Positions 1-5,875 of a DNA stretch of 10,881 bases are shown in pieces; position 1 is the first letter of the stretch; each line of letters opens with the position of its first letter. The notes under the pieces are model-generated. The model was not told where the DNA came from. It did no database searches and was given only the letters and a program-made list of their open reading frames with translations. The DNA comes from an uncultured Collinsella sp. Its GTDB lineage: Bacteria > Actinomycetota > Coriobacteriia > Coriobacteriales > Coriobacteriaceae. The stretch is taken from NCBI GenBank assembly GCA_900554595.1, contig USHZ01000054.1, positions 1-10,881 of the forward strand, read 5' to 3'. The translations under genes were made by a program, and so were the position numbers.

Positions 1-823
1 GGTACTTGGCGCCGATGGTGCCCATGTCCATGAGGCAGACGGGCTTGGCGTCGCGACCGAGTTCGTGGCGCATCTCCATGTAGCGGTCGAAGGCCTGCTG
101 CACCACGGCGTCGTCGATCGTCACGTCGTCCAGGACGGTGCCGAAGGTGGTATGGCGGCAGTGGTCGGACCAGTAGGTGTCGATCACGCGGATCTCGGTG
201 ATGGTGGGGTCGCGATTCTCATCGCGGAAGTACTGCTGGCAGAAGGCGATGTCCGCCTCGTCCATGGCAAGACCGCGCTCGGAAATAAAGGCGGCAAGGC
301 CGGTCTCATCGAGCTCGCGGAAGCCGTCGAGCACCTCGACGGGCTGGGGCTCGGGGGTCTCCATGTACAGCGTCTCGGGCAGGTCGAGCGAGGCGATGCG
401 CGCCTCGACGGGGTTCACCACGTAGTGCTTGATGGCCTCGATGGCGGCTTCGTCCAGAGCGCCCGAGATCATATAGACCTTGGCGGAGCGCACGGCGGGG
501 CGCTCGCCCTGGCTGATGAGCTGCACGCACTCGCTGGCGGAGTCGGCGCGCTGGTCAAACTGGCCAGGCAGGAATTCGACGGCAAAGACGGCGCCATCGC
601 TTGCGGGGAGCTCGTCGTAGGTCACATCGACCTGGGGCTCGCTAAAGACGGTCGGCACGCAGGAGCGGAAAAGCTCCTCGTCGATGCCCTCGACATCGTA
701 GCGGTTGATGATCCTCAGGGCCTCGATGCCCTTGATGCCGAGAATCTCGGTCAGCTCGCCCTTGAGCTGCTGAGCCTCGACGTCGAACCCGGGTTTCTTC
801 TCCACGTAGATACGAGAGACCAT
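1..823 (-). CDS. purL: Phosphoribosylformylglycinamidine synthase, large single-chain type (5' part only)
   Basis: This gene encodes FGAM synthase, the cytosolic enzyme of step 4 of purine synthesis (FGAR + glutamine + ATP to FGAM). It is partial: 274 codons from the start are present and the gene continues past the left edge. Reading the minus strand from the ATG at 823, the protein begins MVSRIYVEKKPGFDVEAQQL. That start is typical of the clostridial/coriobacterial single-chain PurL, which is usually about 1,200-1,250 residues. Residues 1-150 correspond to the PurS-like N-terminal domain. The linker hallmark TYWSDHCRHTTF lies at about residues 216-227, and the first AIRS-like synthase domain begins near the window edge. 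The catalytic and glutaminase domains are outside the window. The start is supported by AGGAAGG about 9 nt upstream. The gene is divergent from the antiporter gene across 183 bp. The family call is secure; intactness of the full gene cannot be judged. Confidence 0.93.
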   Translation of the reverse strand, partial: MVSRIYVEKKPGFDVEAQQLKGELTEILGIKGIEALRIINRYDVEGIDEELFRSCVPTVFSEPQVDVTYDELPASDGAVFAVEFLPGQFDQRADSASECVQLISQGERPAVRSAKVYMISGALDEAAIEAIKHYVVNPVEARIASLDLPETLYMETPEPQPVEVLDGFRELDETGLAAFISERGLAMDEADIAFCQQYFRDENRDPTITEIRVIDTYWSDHCRHTTFGTVLDDVTIDDAVVQQAFDRYMEMRHELGRDAKPVCLMDMGTIGAKY

Positions 824-1006
824 TGGTTCCTGCCTTCCTGATCGGTTGGGCGTACGGTACGGTATGCGGCAGCGGTCGGTTTGCGGGGTCTGCCCGCGGT
901 CGCCTTGAGCCACATGTTTGTAAACCTCACTATGATACGACAGCTCGCGGCGCGTTGAGGACGGCGAGGGTGCTACAGTGAAGCGCAAACAAGAGAAAGG
1001 CATCAC
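824..1006. promoter_or_regulatory. Divergent purL / antiporter intergenic region
   Basis: These 183 bp must hold promoters for both purL (minus) and the antiporter (plus). A plausible plus-strand extended -10, TGCTACAGT, sits at 971-979, about 28 nt before the antiporter ATG, with no good -35 at 17 bp. A second -10-like TATGAT lies at 931-936 on plus and overlaps TATCAT on minus (937-932). Neither has a convincing -35. A short tandem (cgTACGGTACGGTA) occurs at about 851-864, and a 5-bp GCGGG/CCCGC stem at 883-897. I see no recognisable purine riboswitch or PurR box. The promoter calls are inference. Confidence 0.35.
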
Positions 1007-2569
1007 ATGGCATTCGTTTCGCTCGCCATCATCGCACTCGTGGCCTTTGCAAGCCCCTTCATCGCCTCGGCGATTCCTGGAAAACCCGTTCCCGAAACGG
1101 TCTTTTTGCTCGTGTTCGGCGCGGTGTTGGGACCTCATATGCTTGACGTCATCCATGTGGATGCCGAGGTCTCGCTTGTGTCAGAGCTCGGTCTGGCATT
1201 TTTGTTCCTGCTTGCCGGCTTTGAGATCGACCCAAAGAACATCACGGGCGTCGAGGGGCGCTACGGTATGGCCACGTGGGTTGTCACATTTTGTATCGCC
1301 TGGCTTGCCGTGCGCTTTACCCCGTGGTTCTCGGTCAGCCATTTCGACGGTATCGCCGTGACGCTCGCCTTGACCTCGACGGCGCTTGGAGCGCTCATGC
1401 CCATCTTGCGCGAGCGGTTGCTTGCCGGAACGCGCGTCGGTGATTCGATTCTCGCCTATGGTACGTGGGGCGAGCTCGGTCCCGTGCTCGCCATGTCGGT
1501 GCTGCTGTCTGCCCGCACCGGCATCCAGACGCTCGTGATTCTTGGCCTGTTTGCTGTGGTTTGCGTGCTGCTGGCCGTGGTCCCAAGTCGTTCCAGGCGC
1601 GTCGGCAGCCGCTTCTTTGCGTTTGTCGAGGAACGCGCCGACACCACGTCGCAGACCTTCGTGCGCCTGACCGTGCTCATCCTGGTCACGCTCGTGGCGT
1701 TCTCTGCCATCTTTGACCTCGATATCGTTTTGGGTTCTTTTGCCGCCGGCTTTGTCTTGCGCTTTATCATCCCCGAGGGCAACCATACGCTCGAGACCAA
1801 GCTCGACGGTCTTGCCTACGGCTTTTTGATTCCGGTGTTCTTTACCGTATCGGGCGCAAAGATCGACCTGACGGCAGTGGCGTCGCGCCCGGGTCTGCTC
1901 GTGGGCTTTATCGTGGCGTTGTTGATTATTCGTGCCGTGCCCATTCTTATTTCTATGAGCATTTGTCCTGCGACGCGCGATGTGTCGGCGTATGGTCGCA
2001 TTACCGTGGCCCTGTACTGCACCACGGCGCTGCCGATCATCGTTGCCGTGACGAGCGTGGCCGTCAACGCGGGCGCGCTGTCGCAAGATATTGCGTCGGT
2101 CATGGTCGCTGCCGGTGCCATCACGGTATTCTTGATGCCATTGCTCGCGCAGCTCTTCTACCGCGTGGTCGACGCCGCGCCGGTCGCCGCCGTGGCAGAG
2201 GTTGCCGAGCATCCATCCGATGCGCTCGACATCCTGCGCGCCCATCACGATTTGGCGAGCCTGCTCGCGCGCGAGCACGAGCTGCTGACCTCGCATGGTC
2301 ACGGTCGCGTATTCGAGGGCCTGCCCACGCTCGATACGATTGCCGAGCGTCTTTCCGCCGAGGCAGCGAGCGGCCACATCGATGCCCGCATCGTGGATGC
2401 CGCTCATTTGCTGGCCGAGAAGACCTATGGCGACGAGATTGACCCGTCCAAGCTGACTCCGCGTGAGCGCCGCCGCCTGGAGCGCGCCAAGCTTGCCGTA
2501 CACGAATACCGCCGCCGCATGCTAGAGCTCTATGCGCGCGAAGAGGCCCAGGACGACGACGGTAAGTAG
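1007..2569 (+). CDS. Cation:proton antiporter, CPA2 (KefB/NapA-like) family
   Basis: This is a 520-residue integral membrane protein, predicted to exchange Na+ or K+ for H+ across the cytoplasmic membrane. About 12-13 hydrophobic segments span residues 4-385. Family landmarks are FLFLLAGFEID (65-75), the TSTALGALMPILRE segment (123-136), and IPVFFTVSGAKIDL (275-288). In the ion-binding helix, at the position where many CPA2 proteins carry D after N, D or Q, this protein reads GTWGELGPV with E156. To my knowledge a GE(F/L)GP motif is common in actinobacterial relatives. The C-terminal tail (about 386-520) is hydrophilic, with a basic, probably helical segment RERRRLERAKLAVHEYRRR (486-504). No RCK/TrkA-N nucleotide-binding motif is visible. 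The ATG is preceded by GAGAAAGG at 993-1000, 6 nt away. The gene appears monocistronic. The transported ion cannot be told from sequence. Confidence 0.9.
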   Translation: MAFVSLAIIALVAFASPFIASAIPGKPVPETVFLLVFGAVLGPHMLDVIHVDAEVSLVSELGLAFLFLLAGFEIDPKNITGVEGRYGMATWVVTFCIAWLAVRFTPWFSVSHFDGIAVTLALTSTALGALMPILRERLLAGTRVGDSILAYGTWGELGPVLAMSVLLSARTGIQTLVILGLFAVVCVLLAVVPSRSRRVGSRFFAFVEERADTTSQTFVRLTVLILVTLVAFSAIFDLDIVLGSFAAGFVLRFIIPEGNHTLETKLDGLAYGFLIPVFFTVSGAKIDLTAVASRPGLLVGFIVALLIIRAVPILISMSICPATRDVSAYGRITVALYCTTALPIIVAVTSVAVNAGALSQDIASVMVAAGAITVFLMPLLAQLFYRVVDAAPVAAVAEVAEHPSDALDILRAHHDLASLLAREHELLTSHGHGRVFEGLPTLDTIAERLSAEAASGHIDARIVDAAHLLAEKTYGDEIDPSKLTPRERRRLERAKLAVHEYRRRMLELYAREEAQDDDGK

Positions 2570-2584
2570 TCGATACTCTTTCGG

Positions 2585-2754
2585 GGAAACCGCGTCCCGC
2601 TTTGATGGCTCGAAACGGGATGCGGTTTCCGAAACAGGGGCCGTTGGGAAACGGTGTCCAGGAATTGGCGCCCAGAGCGGGATGCAGTTTCCGCGAGAGG
2701 CCCGTTACGGAAAGCGTGTCCCAGAATCCGCGCCCAGAATGGGACATAGTTTCC
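2585..2754. repeat. Three tandem 62-bp units, each a 15-bp inverted repeat; six arms at 31-bp pitch
   Basis: Left arms start with GGAAA at 2585, 2647 and 2709. Right arms end with GTTTCC and start at 2616, 2678 and 2740. All six arms are 15 bp and begin exactly 31 bp apart, with 16-bp spacers. Unit 1 (2585-2599 / 2616-2630) pairs at 15/15 if one G.U is allowed. Unit 2 (2647-2661 / 2678-2692) has two G.U pairs and two mismatches. Unit 3 (2709-2723 / 2740-2754) has three mismatches. The loops of units 2 and 3 resemble each other (GAAT..GCGCCCAGA), as do the two inter-unit spacers. Right arms can also pair with the next unit's left arm. The array lies in the 3' flank between two convergent genes, upstream of the terminator, so it may be part of the antiporter transcript. 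Its function is unknown; I suspect a dispersed lineage-specific element. Confidence 0.85.
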
Positions 2755-2768
2755 CTTACAAACAGAAC

Positions 2769-2809
2769 AAGGCGCGCTGCCTGCGGTTGATGCAGGCAGC
2801 GCGCCTTTT
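2769..2809. terminator. Strong bidirectional intrinsic terminator between the antiporter gene and hom
   Basis: A perfect 16-bp stem (2769-2784 with 2792-2807, core GGCGCGCTGCCTGC) encloses a 7-nt loop. On plus, the run TTTT (2806-2809) follows for the antiporter. On minus, the stem ends in TT and continues TTGTTCTGTTTG for hom. Placement between convergent genes fits a shared terminator. It lies 200 nt past the antiporter stop but only about 34 nt past the hom stop. Confidence 0.9.
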
Positions 2810-2842
2810 GCGTTGAGCTTCGTTGAGGTTCGAAGTAGTGGA

Positions 2843-4186
2843 CTAGTTGGCCATGACGCCTTCGGTCCAGGCCTCGACGTCCTCGATACGCAGGACGTTG
2901 GCGACCACGGCCACGCAGTCGACGCTGGCAAGCTCGGCGGCGGCAGCCTGGACGTCCTTCTCGAGTGCGCGGTGCGTCAGGAAAATGACCGAGCAGGCAT
3001 CGCTAACGCCCGACTTGCCGTCCTCGACCTGGTTGATGAGCGAGATCGAGATGTTGTGCTTGGCAAAGATGTCGACCGTCTCGGACAGGGCGCCCACGCG
3101 GTCGGCGACCTTCAGGCGCACATAGTACTTGGTCTGGAGCTCGTCCATGGGCTTAAAGGCGAGGTTGTGACCATAGGGCTCAATCTCGGGCAGCGGAGCC
3201 ACGCCGCGGCTGATCTGCTCGGAGAGCGACAGGATATCGCCCACGACGGCGCTCGCGGTGGGGAAGGAGCCTGCGCCGGCACCGTAGAACATGGTCTCGC
3301 CCACGGCATCGCCTACCACGTAGACAGCGTTCATGGCGCCGTTGACCTTGGCAAGCATGTGGTCGGCGGGGATCAGCGTGGGGTGTACGCGGACGTCGAC
3401 GCCGGCGTCGGTGTTGCGGGCGATGCCCAGCAGCTTAATGGTGTAGCCGAGCTCGCGGGCCTGGGCGATGTCCTCGGCGCCGATGGTACGGATACCCTGC
3501 TGGTACACATCGTCGGTGGTCACGCGGGTGCCAAAGCCGATGGAGGCGAGGATCGCCGTCTTGCTGGCGGCGTCGAAGCCGTCGACGTCGGCGGACGGGT
3601 CGGCCTCGGCATAGCCCTTGGCCTGCGCGTCGGCAAGCACGTCGGCGTAATCGGCGCCCTCGGCATCCATGCGCGACAGGATATAGTTGGTGGTGCCGTT
3701 GAGAATGCCGGCGATGGTCAGGATCTTGTTGCCAACCAGGTCGTGCTCGAGCGTGCTCACGATGGGGATGCCGCCACCGCAGCTGGCCTCGCACTTAATC
3801 TGCACGCCGCACTCACGCGCTTTCTCGGCGAGCGTCTCGACATGGCGGCCCAGCAGGGCCTTGTTGGCGGAGACGACATGCTTGCCGTTCTCGAAGGCGG
3901 TGGTGAAGATCTCGGTTGCGGGGTGCTCGCCGCCGATCAGCTCGACGACGATGTCGACGGCGGGGTCGGTGACGACATCGTGCCAGTCGCTCGTAAAGGC
4001 CTCGCGCTCAATGCCTGCCGCCTCGGCCTGCTCCCAGGCAAGCGCGCAGGCGCGGGTCAGCTTAAGGTCGATGCCGTAGGCGGCCAGGTACTCATCGTGG
4101 TGGCTCTTGATCAGACGGGCCACGCCGCCGCCGACGGTTCCCAGACCGATCAGACCGACGTTCACGGTGCGCAGGGATTCGCTCAT
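2843..4186 (-). CDS. hom: Homoserine dehydrogenase with C-terminal ACT domain
   Basis: This cytosolic enzyme reduces aspartate semialdehyde to homoserine with NAD(P)H, the branch step toward threonine, methionine and isoleucine. At 447 residues it has the length of the bacterial monofunctional form. The Rossmann motif GLGTVG is at 14-19. SANKALL at 107-113 carries the conserved lysine (K109). The substrate-site signature GILNGTTNYIL is at 160-170. The acidic/lysine cluster GYAEADPSADVDGFDAASK (191-209) aligns E194, D205 and K209 with the yeast Hom6 active-site residues E208, D219 and K223. The ACT domain (about 354-435, starting KYYVRLKVADRVGALSE) is the family's usual site of threonine feedback inhibition. 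The start is supported by AAGGAG about 7 nt upstream of the ATG. No thrC or thrB is adjacent in the window. The gene faces away from the liv cluster. Confidence 0.97.
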   Translation of the reverse strand: MSESLRTVNVGLIGLGTVGGGVARLIKSHHDEYLAAYGIDLKLTRACALAWEQAEAAGIEREAFTSDWHDVVTDPAVDIVVELIGGEHPATEIFTTAFENGKHVVSANKALLGRHVETLAEKARECGVQIKCEASCGGGIPIVSTLEHDLVGNKILTIAGILNGTTNYILSRMDAEGADYADVLADAQAKGYAEADPSADVDGFDAASKTAILASIGFGTRVTTDDVYQQGIRTIGAEDIAQARELGYTIKLLGIARNTDAGVDVRVHPTLIPADHMLAKVNGAMNAVYVVGDAVGETMFYGAGAGSFPTASAVVGDILSLSEQISRGVAPLPEIEPYGHNLAFKPMDELQTKYYVRLKVADRVGALSETVDIFAKHNISISLINQVEDGKSGVSDACSVIFLTHRALEKDVQAAAAELASVDCVAVVANVLRIEDVEAWTEGVMAN

Positions 4187-4437
4187 AGATAGCTCCTTCG
4201 TGCATCTTATGGATGGATTAACCGCTTAAAGGTTGAGTGCATTCTAGCGTGAACTGCGGGCGCGTGCTCGCCAGGCAACAGGAGTCGCACAAAACGGCAC
4301 CCCCGAAACGCTGCGGAAACATTGGAAACATGCTCGCTACAAACGGAACTCCGTAACAAACTGTCAACGTTTGCGCCATAAGGTTTGCCCCGTACCGCAA
4401 GACGGCCGCACTGCGGCCAGCGAAAAAGGGGGACACC
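4187..4437. promoter_or_regulatory. Divergent hom / liv control region
   Basis: These 251 bp hold the start signals of hom (minus) and the liv cluster (plus). On minus, TAGAAT (4246-4241) is a good -10 about 55 nt before the hom ATG, although the hexamer 17 bp upstream (GAGCAC) is poor. On plus there are two close copies of GGAAACAT (4315-4322 and 4324-4331), an inverted repeat ACGGA-AC-TCCGT (4343-4354), and GTAAC (4353-4357). A weak -10-like CATAAG lies at 4377-4382. A 6-bp GGCCGC/GCGGCC stem (4404-4409 with 4413-4418, 3-nt loop) ends 7 nt before the ribosome binding site AAGGGGG (4426-4432). The motifs are directly visible; their roles are inference. Confidence 0.4.
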
Positions 4438-5604
4438 ATGTTCAACATCAACAGCACGCTCAGTCGTAGGAACTTTCTCGCCGGCGCCGCGGCGCTCGGC
4501 AGCACCGCGGCACTCGCTGGTTGTTCGTCGGGTGGCTCGGACGGCGGCTCCGCCGATGACGGCAAGACCTTCAAGATCGGCGTTATCGGCCCTCTGACAG
4601 GCGCCGCGGCAACCTATGGCGTCTCGGCCGAGAAGGGTGCCAAGCTCGCTGCCAAGGATTTCTCGACCAAGGACCTCAAGCTCTCGCTTAAGTCCGAGGA
4701 CGATGTCGCCGACGGCGAGAAGGCCATCAACGCCTTCAATACCTTGTGCGACTGGGGTATGCAGGCGCTCGTCGGCCCCGTCACGACCGGTGCTGCCGTC
4801 GCCGTCTCGGGCGAGATTGCCGACGATATGCTCATGGTCACGCCTTCGGCCTCATCGCTCGACGTGACCAAGGATAAGACCACGGTCTTTCAGGTTTGCT
4901 TCACCGATCCCACCATGGGCGCCAGCGCTGCGAAGTTCTTGGCCGAGAAGTATGCGGACGCCAAGATCGCCCTGTTCTATAACTCCGGCGATACGTACAG
5001 CTCGGGCGTTGCCGACGCCTTTGCCGAGCAGGCCAAGGCATCCAAGCTCGACATCGTCGATACCGAGACCTTTAAGGACGATTCCGCCACGAGCTTTACC
5101 AACCAGCTGACCAAGGCCAAGGAGGCCGGTGCCACGCTCATCTTTGCCCCGATCTACTACACGCCGGCGTCCGTTTTGCTCAAGAACGCCAAGGACATGG
5201 GCTACGACATGACCCTCATGGGCACCGACGGCATGGACGGCCTGCTCTCCGTTGAGGGCTTCGATACCTCCCTTGCCGAGGGTGTGCTGCTCATGACCCC
5301 GTTCTCTGCCGACGACGAGAAGAACGCCGACTTCGTCAAGGCATATAAGGAAGCCTACGACGAGACGCCCAACCAGTTTGCCGCCGATGCCTATGACTGC
5401 GTCCACGCGATTGTCGAGGCAATCGATAAGGCAGACATCGACATTACGGCCGACGGCGCCGACATTGCCGGCGACCTTGCCAAGGCCATGCGCAAGATCA
5501 AGATCGAGGGCCTGACGGGCGAGCTGACGTGGAACGACAAGGGCCAGGTTGAAAAGCCCGCTACGGCCTATGTGATTCAGGACGGCAAGTACATCGCCGC
5601 CTAG
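4438..5604 (+). CDS. livK: Branched-chain-amino-acid-type ABC transporter substrate-binding lipoprotein (first paralog)
   Basis: This is the extracellular solute-capturing lipoprotein of the importer encoded downstream (type I periplasmic-binding-protein fold, Peripla_BP_6 / LivJ-LivK family). It is 388 residues, near the family's usual 370-400. The N-terminus has a twin-arginine SRRNFLAG (9-16), a hydrophobic stretch and the lipobox LAGC (26-29), so C29 is the likely lipidated residue and export may be by Tat. A Ser/Gly-rich tether covers about 30-43. The mature domain opens with FKIGVIGPLTGAAATYG (45-61), the usual LivK start. TPSASS (135-140) and the FYNSGDTYSSGVADAF hinge region (180-195) match ligand-site elements of the family. 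The start has AAGGGGG 5 nt upstream. Protein identity to the next gene is about 70% by eye. The exact substrate is unknown: leucine, isoleucine, valine, or another amino acid or small amide. Confidence 0.9.
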   Translation: MFNINSTLSRRNFLAGAAALGSTAALAGCSSGGSDGGSADDGKTFKIGVIGPLTGAAATYGVSAEKGAKLAAKDFSTKDLKLSLKSEDDVADGEKAINAFNTLCDWGMQALVGPVTTGAAVAVSGEIADDMLMVTPSASSLDVTKDKTTVFQVCFTDPTMGASAAKFLAEKYADAKIALFYNSGDTYSSGVADAFAEQAKASKLDIVDTETFKDDSATSFTNQLTKAKEAGATLIFAPIYYTPASVLLKNAKDMGYDMTLMGTDGMDGLLSVEGFDTSLAEGVLLMTPFSADDEKNADFVKAYKEAYDETPNQFAADAYDCVHAIVEAIDKADIDITADGADIAGDLAKAMRKIKIEGLTGELTWNDKGQVEKPATAYVIQDGKYIAA

Positions 5605-5875
5605 GTGCGTACAAAACGCGGTCGGTGAGGCTGTTTTAATCAGGGCAGGGGCGCTTGTAACGGAATGGAAACATTACTTTCACACAATAAAGTGGCTAAA
5701 CTGCATAAACCGATATAAAAACGCATAATTATGGATAAAAGGACAAAACAAAAGAAAAGTTGAAATAATCGCCACTTTTCTCAACTAAAGCGTCTACTAT
5801 TTTGCGAACGCCGAACACGGCGAAGGATGGCCTGTCGGGTAACCGAAACCCGACGAGATTTGAGAGGAGAGCCGC
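5605..5875 (+). promoter_or_regulatory. A+T-rich upstream region and structured leader of the second binding protein
   Basis: There is no gene in these 271 bp and no clear terminator after the first binding protein. 5671-5770 has 28 G/C in 100 by hand count, against about 60% for the genes. A -10-like TACTAT lies at 5795-5800 with no strong -35. TTGAAA (5760-5765) could serve a different start. Overlapping inverted repeats GAAAAGT/ACTTTTC (5754-5760, 5774-5780) and AGTTGA/TCAACT (5758-5763, 5781-5786) lie just upstream and could be an operator. If transcription starts near 5807, the leader holds two hairpins before the ribosome binding site: CGCCG/CGGCG (5809-5822) and GTCGGGT/ACCCGAC (5834-5854). 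The promoter assignment is tentative. Confidence 0.5.
5657..5683 (+). promoter_or_regulatory. GlnR-box-like element upstream of the second binding protein
   Basis: The sequence reads GTAAC-N6-GAAAC-N6-TTCAC. This matches the spacing and most bases of the actinobacterial GlnR consensus (gTnAC-N6-GaAAC repeated). The fourth half-site is poor (AAGTG at 5690-5694). It sits about 112 bp before the TACTAT -10 candidate. GlnR governs nitrogen assimilation in Streptomyces and mycobacteria. Whether this organism has GlnR is not known from the window, so the call rests only on motif match. Confidence 0.3.

Noticed and set aside
65..841. 258-codon plus-strand open frame at the left end.
   Set aside because: The opposite strand encodes unmistakable PurL N-terminal sequence with a ribosome binding site. 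The plus frame is a shadow.
2585..2754. CRISPR-like array of short repeats and similar-length spacers.
   Set aside because: The arms alternate in orientation, are only 15 bp, and are imperfect. The spacers are themselves related to each other, and no cas genes are present.
2530..2931. Open frames on both strands across the 2570-2760 repeat region, encoding repeated peptides such as ETAS and GPLAET.
   Set aside because: The 62-bp period is not a multiple of three, so each unit is read in a different frame. The frames overlap the ends of real genes and have no ribosome binding sites. This is repeat DNA without stops, not coding sequence.
2813..4192. 459-codon plus-strand open frame opposite hom.
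   Set aside because: Hom has all family motifs and a good ribosome binding site. The plus frame is a low-complexity Gly/Val/Asp shadow.
5731..5763. Ten-codon upstream open frame (MDKRTKQKKS) as a possible leader peptide.
   Set aside because: It has no ribosome binding site, no branched-chain codon run as in a classic attenuator, and no terminator pairing linked to it.
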